Notes: generated by a model not told the origin, from the letters alone. A stretch of 64,000 bases of DNA from Hippasteria phrygiana (GCA_037893225.1 JAZGUH010000323.1:1922001-1986000); one strand, 5' to 3'. Numbered from the stretch's first letter, positions 1-12,484 are shown. Translations and numbers: made by a program.

Positions 1-194
1 AATCATCGGCGGCTTCTTAGAGTTCAAACTTGTGGAGAAAATTCAAACCTCGCCATGTTTATTTTCTTTCCGGCCAACATCTGTGTACATATTACCTTTT
101 ATTTATTGCTCCATGCCTGTCAAATTCCCTGGGGTATGGTCTTGCTTTACTCATTCATAATTGCATGAAATATCAACCGAATGCAGTAATTTTG

Positions 195-229
195 ACATGT
201 ATGGATAGCTTAGATCTGGCGCTACATGT
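195..229. other. Conserved 7-bp inverted repeat (dyad) around a BglII palindrome
   Basis: ACATGTA at 195-201 is matched by its reverse complement TACATGT at 223-229, leaving a 21-nt centre. ACATGT is itself a palindrome, and the centre holds AGATCT (212-217) and GCGC (219-222). The arrangement recurs in nearly every monomer. The arm breaks I noticed are at 22,028 (T to G) and 34,781 (C to A). Non-B-form dyads have been proposed as a common feature of centromeric DNA lacking CENP-B boxes. A role here is inference only, since seven base pairs with a 21-nt loop is a weak hairpin. Confidence 0.6.
212..217. other. Periodic BglII site (AGATCT), one per monomer
   Basis: The hexamer occurs once per unit and is one of the most constant parts of the monomer. 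The losses I found are at 8,798 and 10,652, where T becomes C; these are the two copies of one mutated monomer, 1,854 bp apart. Digestion of this array should give an almost complete 232/231-bp ladder. This is a useful physical handle, not evidence of function. Confidence 0.9.
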
Positions 230-1160
230 TGCAATCATCGGCGGCTTCTTAGAGTTAAAACTTGTGGAGAAAATTCAAACCTCGCAATGTTTATTTTCTT
301 TCCGGCCAACATCTGTGTACATATTACCTTCTATTTATTGCTCCATGCATGTCAAATTCCCTGGGGTATGGACTTGCTTTACTCATTCATAATTGCATGA
401 AATATCACCCAAATGCAGTAATTTTGACATGTATGTATAGCTTAGATCTGGCGCTACATGTTGCAATTATCGGCGGCTTCTTAGAGTTAACGCTTGTGGA
501 GAAAATTCAAACCTCGCAATGTTTATTTTCTTTCCGGCCACCATCTGTGTGCATATTACCTTTTATTTATTGCTCCATGCCTGTCAAATTCCCTGGGGTA
601 TGGACTTGCTTTACTCATTCATAATTGCATGAAATATCAACCAAATGAAGTAATTTTGACATGTATGGATAGCTTAGATCTGGCGCTACATGTTGCAATC
701 ATCGGCGGCTTCTTAGAGTTCAAACTTGTGGAGAAAATTCAAACCTCACAATGTTTATTTTCTTTCCGGCCAACATCTGTGTACATATTACCGTCTATTT
801 ATTGCTCCATGCATGTCAAATTCCCTGGGGTATGGACTTGCTTTACTCATTCATAATTGCATGAAATATCAACCAAATGCAGTAATTTTGACATGTATGT
901 ATAGCTTAGATCTGGCGCTACATGTTGCAATCATCGGCGGCTTCCTAGAGTTAAAACTTGTGGAGAAAATTAAAACCTCGCAATGTTTATTTTCTTTCCG
1001 GCCAACATCTGTGTGCATATTACCTTCTATTTATTGCTCCATGCATGTCAAATTCCCTGGGGTATGGACTTGCTTTATTCATTCATAATTGCATGAAATA
1101 TCAACCAAATGCAGTAATTTTGACATGTATGGATAGCTTAGATCTGGCGCTACATGTTGC

Positions 1161-1391
1161 AATCATCGGCGGCTTCTTAGAGTTCAAACTTGTGGAGAAA
1201 ATGCAAACCTCGCAATGTTTATTTTCTTTCCGGCCAACATCTGTGTACATATTACCTTCTATTTATTGCTCCATGCCTGTCAAATTCCCTGGGGTATGAC
1301 TTGCTTTACTCATTCATAATTGCATGAAATATCAATCAAATACAGTAATTTTGACATGTATGGATAGCTTAGATCTGGCGCTACATGTTGC
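1161..1391 (+). repeat. 231-bp monomer subtype (first of 20 copies)
   Basis: This monomer lacks one G in the TATGGACTT motif, giving TATGACTT. The same molecule always carries a second change about 45 bp downstream, AATCAAATACAG in place of the usual AACCAAATGCAG. I count 20 copies, with the new TGA ending at 1299, 5242, 8025, 9880, 15446, 17997, 28203, 30058, 32145, 33768, 34927, 35622, 37245, 43740, 47219, 50930, 53945, 57888, 58815 and 62294. Because the two changes never separate, the subtype arose once and was spread by duplication of larger blocks. It makes a convenient marker: most HOR periods are one base short of a multiple of 232 because each block holds one such unit. Confidence 0.93.
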
Positions 1392-3015
1392 AATTATCGG
1401 CGGCTTCTTAGAGTTAACACTTGTGGAGAAAATTCAAACCTCGCAATGTTTATTTTCTTTCCGGCCACCATCTGTGTGCATATTACCTTTTATTTATTGC
1501 TCCATGCCTGTCAAATTCCCTCGGGTATGGACTTGCTTTACTCATTCATAATTGCATGAAATATCAACCAAATTCAGTAATTTTGACATGTATGGATAGC
1601 TTAGATCTGGCGCTACATGTTGCAATTATCGGCGGCTTCTTAGAGTTAAAACTTGTGGAGAAAATTCAAACCTCGCAATGTTTATTTTCTTTCCGGCCAA
1701 CATCTGTGTGCATATTACCTTCTATTTATTGCTCCATGCCTGTCAAATTCCCTGGGGTATGGACTTGCTTTACTCATTCATAATTGCATGAAATATCAAC
1801 CAAATGCAGTAATTTTGACATGTATGGATAGCTTAGATCTGGCGCTACATGTTGCAATCATCGGCGGCTTCTTAGAGTTCAAACTTGTGGAGAAAATTCA
1901 AACCTCGCCATGTTTATTTTCTTTCCGGCCAACATCTGTGTGCATATTACCTTCTATTTATTGCTCCATGCCTGTCAAATTCCCTGGGGTATGGACTTGC
2001 TTTACTCATTCATAATTGCATGAAATATCAACCAAATGCAGTAATTTTGACATGTATGGATAGCTTAGATCTGGCGCTACATGTTGCAATCATCGGCGGC
2101 TTCTTAGAGTTCAAACTTGTGGAGAAAATTCAAACCTCGCCATGTTTATTTTCTTTCCGGCCAACATCTGTGTACATATTACCGTCTATTTATTGCTCCA
2201 TGCATGTCAAATTCCCTGGGGTATGGACTTGCTTTACTCATTCATAATTGCATGAAATATCAACCAAATGCAGTAATTGTGACATGTATGGATAGCTTAG
2301 ATCTGGCGCTACATGTTGCAATCATCGGCGGCTTCCTAGAGTTAAAACTTGTGGAGAAAATTCAAACCTCGCAATGTTTATTTTCTTTCCGGCCAACATC
2401 TGTGTACATGTTACCGTCTATTTATTGCTCCATGCATGTCAAATTCCCTGGGGTATGGACTTGCTTTACTCATTCATAATTGCATGAAATATCAACCAAA
2501 TTCAGTAATTGTGACATGTATGGATAGCTTAGATCTGGCGCTACATGTTGCAATCATCGGCGGCTTCCTAGAGTTAAAACTTGTGGAGAAAATTAAAACC
2601 TCGCAATGTTTATTTTCTTTCCGGCCAACATCTGTGTACATATTACCGTCTATTTATTGCTCCATGCATGTCAAATTCCCTGGGGTATGGACTTGCTTTA
2701 CTCATTCATAATTGCATGAAATATCAACCAAATGCAGTAATTTTGACATGTATGTATAGCTTAGATCTGGCGCTACATGTTGCAATCATCGGCGGCTTCC
2801 TAGAGTTAAAACTTGTGGAGAAAATTCAAACCTCGCAATGTTTATTTTCTTTCCGGCCAACATCTGTGTACATATTACCTTCTATTTATTGCTCCATGCA
2901 TGTCAAATTCCCTGGGGTATGGACTTGCTTTATTCATTCATAATTGCAAGAAATATCAACCAAATGCAGTAATTTTGACATGTATGGATAGCTTAGATCT
3001 GGCGCTACATGTTGC

Positions 3016-3247
3016 AATCATCGGCGGCTTCTTAGAGTTAACACTTGTGGAGAAAATTCAAACCTCGCAATGTTTATTTTCTTTCCTTATACCATCTGTG
3101 TGCATATTACCTTTTATTTATTGCTCCATGCCTGTCAAATTCCCTGGGGTATGGACTTGCTTTACTCATTCATAATTGCATGAAATATCAACCAAATGCA
3201 GTAATTTTGACATGTATGGATAGCTTAGATCTGGCGCTACATGTTGC
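3016..3247 (+). repeat. Monomer subtype with a clustered substitution at positions 72-77 (first of 19 copies)
   Basis: Where other monomers read CCGGCCAAC, this subtype reads CCTTATACC, five substitutions within six bases (3,087-3,092). In all 19 copies the monomer immediately upstream has TTGCAAGAAA for TTGCATGAAA (A at 2,949 here), so the two-monomer pair travels together. The subtype monomers carry the cluster near 3.09, 7.03, 11.90, 14.22, 16.54, 19.09, 20.71, 22.57, 24.66, 26.51, 30.92, 36.95, 38.34, 42.05, 42.75, 46.22, 49.70, 52.72 and 60.60 kb. The copy at 30.92 kb has a further A-to-G change at 30,920. A single multi-base event, or conversion from a diverged donor, would explain the cluster. 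Confidence 0.9.
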
Positions 3248-3943
3248 AATCATCGGCGGCTTCTTAGAGTTCAAACTTGTGGAGAAAATTCAAACCTCGC
3301 CATGTTTATTTTCTTTCCGGCCAACATCTGTGTACATTTTACCGTCTATTTATTGCTCCATGCATGTCAAATTCCCTGGGGTATGGACTTGCTTTACTCA
3401 TTCATAATTGCATGAAATATCAACCAAATGCAGTAATTGTGACATGTATGGATAGCTTAGATCTGGCGCTACATGTTGCAATCATCGGCGGCTTCCTAGA
3501 GTTAAAACTTGTGGAGAAAATTCAAACCTCGCAATGTTTATTTTCTTTCCGGCCAACATCTGTGTACATATTACCTTCTATTTATTGCTCCATGCATGTC
3601 AAATTCCCTGGGGTATGGACTTGCTTTACTCATTCATAATTGCATGAAATATCAACCAAATGCAGTAATTTTGACATGTATGTATAGCTTAGATCTGGCG
3701 CTACATGTTGCAATCATCGGCGGCTTCCTAGAGTTAAAACTTGTGGAGAAAATTTAAACCTCGCAATGTTTATTTTCTTTCCAGCCAACATCTGTGTGCA
3801 TATTACCTTCTATTTATTGCTCCATGCCTGTCAAATTCCCTGGGGTATGGACTTGCTTTACTCATTCATAATTGCATGAAATATCAACCAAATGCAGTAA
3901 TTTTGACATGTATGGATAGCTTAGATCTGGCGCTACATGTTGC

Positions 3944-6900
3944 AATCATCGGCGGCTTCTTAGAGTTCAAACTTGTGGAGAAAATTCAAACCTCGCCATG
4001 TTTATTTTCTTTCCGGCCAACATCTGTGTACATATTACCTTTTATTTATTGCTCCATGCCTGTCAAATTCCCTGGGGTATGGTCTTGCTTTACTCATTCA
4101 TAATTGCATGAAATATCAACCGAATGCAGTAATTTTGACATGTATGGATACCTTAGATCTGGCGCTACATGTTGCAATCATCGGCGGCTTCTTAGAGTTA
4201 AAACTTGTGGAGAAAATTCAAACCTCGCAATGTTTATTTTCTTTCCGGCCAACATCTGTGTACATATTACCTTCTATTTATTGCTCCATGCATGTCAAAT
4301 TCCCTGGGGTATGGACTTGCTTTACTCATTCATAATTGCATGAAATATCACCCAAATGCAGTAATTTTGACATGTATGTATAGCTTAGATCTGGCGCTAC
4401 ATGTTGCAATTATCGGCGGCTTCTTAGAGTTAACGCTTGTGGAGAAAATTCAAACCTCGCAATGTTTATTTTCTTTCCGGCCACCATCTGTGTGCATATT
4501 ACCTTTTATTTATTGCTCCATGCCTGTCAAATTCCCTGGGGTATGGACTTGCTTTACTCATTCATAATTGCATGAAATATCAACCAAATGAAGTAATTTT
4601 GACATGTATGGATAGCTTAGATCTGGCGCTACATGTTGCAATCATCGGCGGCTTCTTAGAGTTCAAACTTGTGGAGAAAATTCAAACCTCACAATGTTTA
4701 TTTTCTTTCCGGCCAACATCTGTGTACATATTACCGTCTATTTATTGCTCCATGCATGTCAAATTCCCTGGGGTATGGACTTGCTTTACTCATTCATAAT
4801 TGCATGAAATATCAACCAAATGCAGTAATTTTGACATGTATGTATAGCTTAGATCTGGCGCTACATGTTGCAATCATCGGCGGCTTCCTAGAGTTAAAAC
4901 TTGTGGAGAAAATTAAAACCTCGCAATGTTTATTTTCTTTCCGGCCAACATCTGTGTGCATATTACCTTCTATTTATTGCTCCATGCATGTCAAATTCCC
5001 TGGGGTATGGACTTGCTTTATTCATTCATAATTGCATGAAATATCAACCAAATGCAGTAATTTTGACATGTATGGATAGCTTAGATCTGGCGCTACATGT
5101 TGCAATCATCGGCGGCTTCTTAGAGTTCAAACTTGTGGAGAAAATGCAAACCTCGCAATGTTTATTTTCTTTCCGGCCAACATCTGTGTACATATTACCT
5201 TCTATTTATTGCTCCATGCCTGTCAAATTCCCTGGGGTATGACTTGCTTTACTCATTCATAATTGCATGAAATATCAATCAAATACAGTAATTTTGACAT
5301 GTATGGATAGCTTAGATCTGGCGCTACATGTTGCAATTATCGGCGGCTTCTTAGAGTTAACACTTGTGGAGAAAATTCAAACCTCGCAATGTTTATTTTC
5401 TTTCCGGCCACCATCTGTGTGCATATTACCTTTTATTTATTGCTCCATGCCTGTCAAATTCCCTCGGGTATGGACTTGCTTTACTCATTCATAATTGCAT
5501 GAAATATCAACCAAATTCAGTAATTTTGACATGTATGGATAGCTTAGATCTGGCGCTACATGTTGCAATTATCGGCGGCTTCTTAGAGTTAAAACTTGTG
5601 GAGAAAATTCAAACCTCGCAATGTTTATTTTCTTTCCGGCCAACATCTGTGTGCATATTACCTTCTATTTATTGCTCCATGCCTGTCAAATTCCCTGGGG
5701 TATGGACTTGCTTTACTCATTCATAATTGCATGAAATATCAACCAAATGCAGTAATTTTGACATGTATGGATAGCTTAGATCTGGCGCTACATGTTGCAA
5801 TCATCGGCGGCTTCTTAGAGTTCAAACTTGTGGAGAAAATTCAAACCTCGCCATGTTTATTTTCTTTCCGGCCAACATCTGTGTGCATATTACCTTCTAT
5901 TTATTGCTCCATGCCTGTCAAATTCCCTGGGGTATGGACTTGCTTTACTCATTCATAATTGCATGAAATATCAACCAAATGCAGTAATTTTGACATGTAT
6001 GGATAGCTTAGATCTGGCGCTACATGTTGCAATCATCGGCGGCTTCTTAGAGTTCAAACTTGTGGAGAAAATTCAAACCTCGCCATGTTTATTTTCTTTC
6101 CGGCCAACATCTGTGTACATATTACCGTCTATTTATTGCTCCATGCATGTCAAATTCCCTGGGGTATGGACTTGCTTTACTCATTCATAATTGCATGAAA
6201 TATCAACCAAATGCAGTAATTGTGACATGTATGGATAGCTTAGATCTGGCGCTACATGTTGCAATCATCGGCGGCTTCCTAGAGTTAAAACTTGTGGAGA
6301 AAATTCAAACCTCGCAATGTTTATTTTCTTTCCGGCCAACATCTGTGTACATGTTACCGTCTATTTATTGCTCCATGCATGTCAAATTCCCTGGGGTATG
6401 GACTTGCTTTACTCATTCATAATTGCATGAAATATCAACCAAATTCAGTAATTGTGACATGTATGGATAGCTTAGATCTGGCGCTACATGTTGCAATCAT
6501 CGGCGGCTTCCTAGAGTTAAAACTTGTGGAGAAAATTAAAACCTCGCAATGTTTATTTTCTTTCCGGCCAACATCTGTGTACATATTACCGTCTATTTAT
6601 TGCTCCATGCATGTCAAATTCCCTGGGGTATGGACTTGCTTTACTCATTCATAATTGCATGAAATATCAACCAAATGCAGTAATTTTGACATGTATGTAT
6701 AGCTTAGATCTGGCGCTACATGTTGCAATCATCGGCGGCTTCCTAGAGTTAAAACTTGTGGAGAAAATTCAAACCTCGCAATGTTTATTTTCTTTCCGGC
6801 CAACATCTGTGTACATATTACCTTCTATTTATTGCTCCATGCATGTCAAATTCCCTGGGGTATGGACTTGCTTTATTCATTCATAATTGCAAGAAATATC

Positions 6901-7697
6901 AACCAAATGCAGTAATTTTGACATGTATGGATAGCTTAGATCTGGCGCTACATGTTGCAATCATCGGCGGCTTCTTAGAGTTAACACTTGTGGAGAAAAT
7001 TCAAACCTCGCAATGTTTATTTTCTTTCCTTATACCATCTGTGTGCATATTACCTTTTATTTATTGCTCCATGCCTGTCAAATTCCCTGGGGTATGGACT
7101 TGCTTTACTCATTCATAATTGCATGAAATATCAACCAAATGCAGTAATTTTGACATGTATGGATAGCTTAGATCTGGCGCTACATGTTGCAATCATCGGC
7201 GGCTTCTTAGAGTTCAAACTTGTGGAGAAAATTCAAACCTCGCCATGTTTATTTTCTTTCCGGCCAACATCTGTGTACATTTTACCGTCTATTTATTGCT
7301 CCATGCATGTCAAATTCCCTGGGGTATGGACTTGCTTTACTCATTCATAATTGCATGAAATATCAACCAAATGCAGTAATTGTGACATGTATGGATAGCT
7401 TAGATCTGGCGCTACATGTTGCAATCATCGGCGGCTTCCTAGAGTTAAAACTTGTGGAGAAAATTCAAACCTCGCAATGTTTATTTTCTTTCCGGCCAAC
7501 ATCTGTGTACATATTACCTTCTATTTATTGCTCCATGCATGTCAAATTCCCTGGGGTATGGACTTGCTTTACTCATTCATAATTGCATGAAATATCAACC
7601 AAATGCAGTAATTTTGACATGTATGTATAGCTTAGATCTGGCGCTACATGTTGCAATCATCGGCGGCTTCCTAGAGTTAAAACTTGTGGAGAAAATT
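3944..7697 (+). repeat. 17-monomer HOR, right copy
   Basis: This is the second copy of the block starting at 1, identical over about 3.75 kb except at 4,151. That single G-to-C change turns a TAG into TAC and opens a spurious short reading frame. Near-perfect identity shows that the duplication is recent compared with the differences between neighbouring monomers. The right edge passes into the 8-monomer block without a spacer. Confidence 0.92.
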
Positions 7698-7698
7698 A

Positions 7699-10600
7699 AA
7701 ACCTCGCAATGTTTATTTTCTTTCCGGCCAACATCTGTGTGCATATTACCTTCTATTTATTGCTCCATGCATGTCAAATTCCCTGGGGTATGGACTTGCT
7801 TTATTCATTCATAATTGCATGAAATATCAACCAAATGCAGTAATTTTGACATGTATGGATAGCTTAGATCTGGCGCTACATGTTGCAATCATCGGCGGCT
7901 TCTTAGAGTTCAAACTTGTGGAGAAAATGCAAACCTCGCAATGTTTATTTTCTTTCCGGCCAACATCTGTGTACATATTACCTTCTATTTATTGCTCCAT
8001 GCCTGTCAAATTCCCTGGGGTATGACTTGCTTTACTCATTCATAATTGCATGAAATATCAATCAAATACAGTAATTTTGACATGTATGGATAGCTTAGAT
8101 CTGGCGCTACATGTTGCAATCATCGGCGGCTTCCTAGAGTTAAAACTTGTGGAGAAAATTCAAACCTCGCAATGTTTATTTTCTTTCCGGCCAACATCTG
8201 TGTACATATTACCGTCTATTTATTGCTCCATGCCTGTCAAATTCCCTGGGGTATGGACTTGCTTTACTCATTCATAATTGCATGAAATATCAACCAAATG
8301 CAGTAATTTTGACATGTATGGATAGCTTAGATCTGGCGCTACATGTTGCAATCATCGGCGGCTTCTTGGAGTTAAAACTTGTGGAGAAAATTCAAACCTC
8401 GCAATGTTTATTTTCTTTCCGGCCAACATCTGTGTACATATTACCTTCTATTTATTGCTCCATGCATGTCAAATTCCCTGGGGTATGGACTTGCTTTATT
8501 CATTCATAATTGCATGAAATATCAACCAAATGCAGTAATTTTGACATGTATGGATAGCTTAGATCTGGCGCTACATGTTGCAATTATCGGCGGCTTCTTA
8601 GAGTTAACACTTGTGGAGAAAATTCAAACCTCGCAATGTTTATTTTCTTTCCGGCCACCATCTGTGTGCATATTACCTTTTATTTATTGCTCCATGCCTG
8701 TCAAATTCCCTGGGGTATGGACTTGCTTTACTCATTCATAATTGCATGAAATATCAACCGAATGCAGTAATTTTGACATGTATGGATAGCTTAGATCCGG
8801 CGCTACATGTTGCAATTATCGGCGGCTTCTTAGAGTTAAAACTTGTGGAGAAAATTCAAACCTCGCAATGTTTATTTTCTTTCCGGCCAACATCTGTTTG
8901 CATATTACCTTTTATTTATTGCTCCATGCCTGTCAAATTCCCTGGGGTATGGTCTTGCTTTACTCATTCATAATTGCATGAAATATCAACCGAATGCAGT
9001 AATTTTGACATGTATGGATAGCTTAGATCTGGCGCTACATGTTGCAATCATCGGCGGCTTCTTAGAGTTAAAACTTGTGGAGAAAATTCAAACCTCGCAA
9101 TGTTTATTTTCTTTCCGGCCAACATCTGTGTACATATTACCGTCTATTTATTGCTCCATGCATGTCAAATTCCCTGGGGTATGGACTTGCTTTACTCATT
9201 CATAATTGCATGAAATATCAACCAAATGCAGTAATTGTGACATGTATGGATAGCTTAGATCTGGCGCTACATGTTGCAATCATCGGCGGCTTCCTAGAGT
9301 TAAAACTTGTGGAGAAAATTCAAACCTCGCAATGTTTATTTTCTTTCCGGCCAACATCTGTGTACATGTTACCGTCTATTTATTGCTCCATGCATGTCAA
9401 ATTCCCTGGGGTATGGACTTGCTTTACTCATTCATAATTGCATGAAATATCAACCAAATTCAGTAATTGTGACATGTATGGATAGCTTAGATCTGGCGCT
9501 ACATGTTGCAATCATCGGCGGCTTCCTAGAGTTAAAACTTGTGGAGAAAATTCAAACCTCGCAATGTTTATTTTCTTTCCGGCCAACATCTGTGTGCATA
9601 TTACCTTCTATTTATTGCTCCATGCATGTCAAATTCCCTGGGGTATGGACTTGCTTTATTCATTCATAATTGCATGAAATATCAACCAAATGCAGTAATT
9701 TTGACATGTATGGATAGCTTAGATCTGGCGCTACATGTTGCAATCATCGGCGGCTTCTTAGAGTTCAAACTTGTGGAGAAAATGCAAACCTCGCAATGTT
9801 TATTTTCTTTCCGGCCAACATCTGTGTACATATTACCTTCTATTTATTGCTCCATGCCTGTCAAATTCCCTGGGGTATGACTTGCTTTACTCATTCATAA
9901 TTGCATGAAATATCAATCAAATACAGTAATTTTGACATGTATGGATAGCTTAGATCTGGCGCTACATGTTGCAATCATCGGCGGCTTCCTAGAGTTAAAA
10001 CTTGTGGAGAAAATTAAAACCTCGCAATGTTTATTTTCTTTCCGGCCAACATCTGTGTACATATTACCGTCTATTTATTGCTCCATGCCTGTCAAATTCC
10101 CTGGGGTATGGACTTGCTTTACTCATTCATATTGCATGAAATATCAACCAAATGCAGTAATTTTGACATGTATGGATAGCTTAGATCTGGCGCTACATGT
10201 TGCAATCATCGGCGGCTTCTTAGAGTTAAAACTTGTGGAGAAAATTCAAACCTCGCAATGTTTATTTTCTTTCCGGCCAACATCTGTGTACATATTACCT
10301 TCTATTTATTGCTCCATGCATGTCAAATTCCCTGGGGTATGGACTTGCTTTATTCATTCATAATTGCATGAAATATCAACCAAATGCAGTAATTTTGACA
10401 TGTATGGATAGCTTAGATCTGGCGCTACATGTTGCAATTATCGGCGGCTTCTTAGAGTTAACACTTGTGGAGAAAATTCAAACCTCGCAATGTTTATTTT
10501 CTTTCCGGCCACCATCTGTGTGCATATTACCTTTTATTTATTGCTCCATGCCTGTCAAATTCCCTGGGGTATGGACTTGCTTTACTCATTCATAATTGCA

Positions 10601-11449
10601 TGAAATATCAACCGAATGCAGTAATTTTGACATGTATGGATAGCTTAGATCCGGCGCTACATGTTGCAATTATCGGCGGCTTCTTAGAGTTAAAACTTGT
10701 GGAGAAAATTCAAACCTCGCAATGTTTATTTTCTTTCCGGCCAACATCTGTTTGCATATTACCTTTTATTTATTGCTCCATGCCTGTCAAATTCCCTGGG
10801 GTATGGTCTTGCTTTACTCATTCATAATTGCATGAAATATCAACCGAATGCAGTAATTTTGACATGTATGGATAGCTTAGATCTGGCGCTACATGTTGCA
10901 ATCATCGGCGGCTTCTTAGAGTTAAAACTTGTGGAGAAAATTCAAACCTCGCAATGTTTATTTTCTTTCCGGCCAACATCTGTGTACATATTACCGTCTA
11001 TTTATTGCTCCATGCATGTCAAATTCCCTGGGGTATGGACTTGCTTTACTCATTCATAATTGCATGAAATATCAACCAAATGCAGTAATTGTGACATGTA
11101 TGGATAGCTTAGATCTGGCGCTACATGTTGCAATCATCGGCGGCTTCCTAGAGTTAAAACTTGTGGAGAAAATTCAAACCTCGCAATGTTTATTTTCTTT
11201 CCGGCCAACATCTGTGTACATGTTACCGTCTATTTATTGCTCCATGCATGTCAAATTCCCTGGGGTATGGACTTGCTTTACTCATTCATAATTGCATGAA
11301 ATATCAACCAAATTCAGTAATTGTGACATGTATGGATAGCTTAGATCTGGCGCTACATGTTGCAATCATCGGCGGCTTCCTAGAGTTAAAACTTGTGGAG
11401 AAAATTCAAACCTCGCAATGTTTATTTTCTTTCCGGCCAACATCTGTGT
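7699..11449 (+). repeat. 8-monomer HOR, two copies (period about 1,855 bp)
   Basis: 7,699-9,595 matches 9,554-11,449. The offset is 1,855 up to a missing A near 10,131 and 1,854 after it. Both copies share the loss of the BglII site (8,798 and 10,652) and the rare TGTTTGCAT variant, so these predate the duplication. Later changes include C/A at 10,013-10,014 and G8,368 in the left copy. The missing base at 10,131 also removes a TAA and makes the longest run without a stop in this region, an accident rather than a gene. Confidence 0.88.
10120..10140 (+). other. Private 1-bp deletion in a monomer
   Basis: CATTCATATTGC replaces the usual CATTCATAATTGC, one A lost near 10,131. It is absent from the sister copies at about 8,276 and 12,682, so it postdates both duplications. 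Confidence 0.88.
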
Positions 11450-12484
11450 ACATATTACCGTCTATTTATTGCTCCATGCATGTCAAATTCCCTGGGGTAT
11501 GGACTTGCTTTACTCATTCATAATTGCATGAAATATCAACCAAATGCAGTAATTTTGACATGTATGTATAGCTTAGATCTGGCGCTACATGTTGCAATCA
11601 TCGGCGGCTTCCTAGAGTTAAAACTTGTGGAGAAAATTAAAACCTCGCAATGTTTATTTTCTTTCCGGCCAACATCTGTGTACATATTACCTTCTATTTA
11701 TTGCTCCATGCATGTCAAATTCCCTGGGGTATGGACTTGCTTTATTCATTCATAATTGCAAGAAATATCAACCAAATGCAGTAATTTTGACATGTATGGA
11801 TAGCTTAGATCTGGCGCTACATGTTGCAATCATCGGCGGCTTCTTAGAGTTAACACTTGTGGAGAAAATTCAAACCTCGCAATGTTTATTTTCTTTCCTT
11901 ATACCATCTGTGTGCATATTACCTTTTATTTATTGCTCCATGCCTGTCAAATTCCCTGGGGTATGGACTTGCTTTACTCATTCATAATTGCATGAAATAT
12001 CAACCAAATGCAGTAATTTTGACATGTATGGATAGCTTAGATCTGGCGCTACATGTTGCAATCATCGGCGGCTTCTTAGAGTTAAAACTTGTGGAGAAAA
12101 TTCAAACCTCGCAATGTTTATTTTCTTTCCGGCCAACATCTGTGTACATATTACCTTCTATTTATTGCTCCATGCATGTCAAATTCCCTGGGGTATGGAC
12201 TTGCTTTACTCATTCATAATTGCATGAAATATCAACCAAATGCAGTAATTGTGACATGTATGGATAGCTTAGATCTGGCGCTACATGTTGCAATCATCGG
12301 CGGCTTCCTAGAGTTAAAACTTGTGGAGAAAATGCAAACCTCGCAATGTTTATTTTCTTTCCGGCCAACATCTGTGTACATGTTACCGTCTATTTATTGC
12401 TCCATGCATGTCAAATTCCCTGGGGTATGGACTTGCTTTACTCATTCATAATTGCATGAAATATCAACCAAATGAAGTAATTGT
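11450..12484 (+). repeat. Transitional monomers, source-like for the next block
   Basis: About 4.5 monomers, including the paired AAGAAA and clustered-substitution subtypes near 11.76 and 11.90 kb. The part up to 12,234 is repeated 2,320 bp downstream. The monomers at about 12.1-12.5 kb combine the ATG-to-TGC change at position 43 with GTGACA variants, a pairing I did not find elsewhere, so they look like local recombinants. Nothing but satellite is present. Confidence 0.8.

Larger units (their letters stand above)
1..232 (+). repeat. Representative satellite monomer (phase set at the window start)
   Basis: One complete unit; the phase is arbitrary, and 91 of its 232 bases are G or C by hand count. 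Positions that vary repeatedly across the array are 4 (C/T), 17 (T/C), 25 (C/A), 27 (A/C), 28 (A/G), 43 (T/G), 44 (C/A), 52 (G/A), 54 (A/C), a cluster at 72-77, 87 (A/G), 92 (A/G), 97 (T/G), 99 (T/C), 117 (C/A), the 1-bp deletion near 138, 139-140, 150 (C/T), 166 (T/A), about 175-184, 191-192, 204 (G/T) and 210 (T/G). Between these the sequence is almost invariant. Variant 117A creates ATGCAT and 27C creates GTTAAC, so subsets differ in restriction sites. I see no clear internal sub-repeat and no match to the CENP-B box pattern on either strand. Confidence 0.95.
1..3943 (+). repeat. 17-monomer HOR, left copy (period 3,943 bp)
   Basis: Every position from 1 to about 3,754 matches the base 3,943 further on, through 16 monomers of mixed subtypes in the same order. 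The only difference I found in that span is G208 versus C4,151. Shared rarities include C1,522 and its partner at 5,465, and T3,338 and its partner at 7,281. The tail carries private changes at 3,755 (giving a TAA) and 3,783, and the copies differ clearly by 3,827. If this is a simple tandem duplication, about 190 bp of the left copy lies outside the window. The one 231-bp monomer in the block explains the period of 17 x 232 minus 1. Confidence 0.93.

Noticed and set aside
4104..4343. A 79-residue frame unlike the others
   Set aside because: It is caused by the single G-to-C change at 4,151, which removes a TAG in another frame of the same repeat.
1..7697. Assembly duplication as the reason for near-identical 17-mer copies
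   Set aside because: The copies differ at 208/4,151 and diverge at a defined edge inside a monomer, and many other blocks show the same behaviour with different periods. Real duplication is simpler, although raw reads would be decisive.
9905..10363. A longer 152-residue frame
   Set aside because: It exists only because one A is missing near 10,131, which removes the usual TAA. Sister copies lack it.
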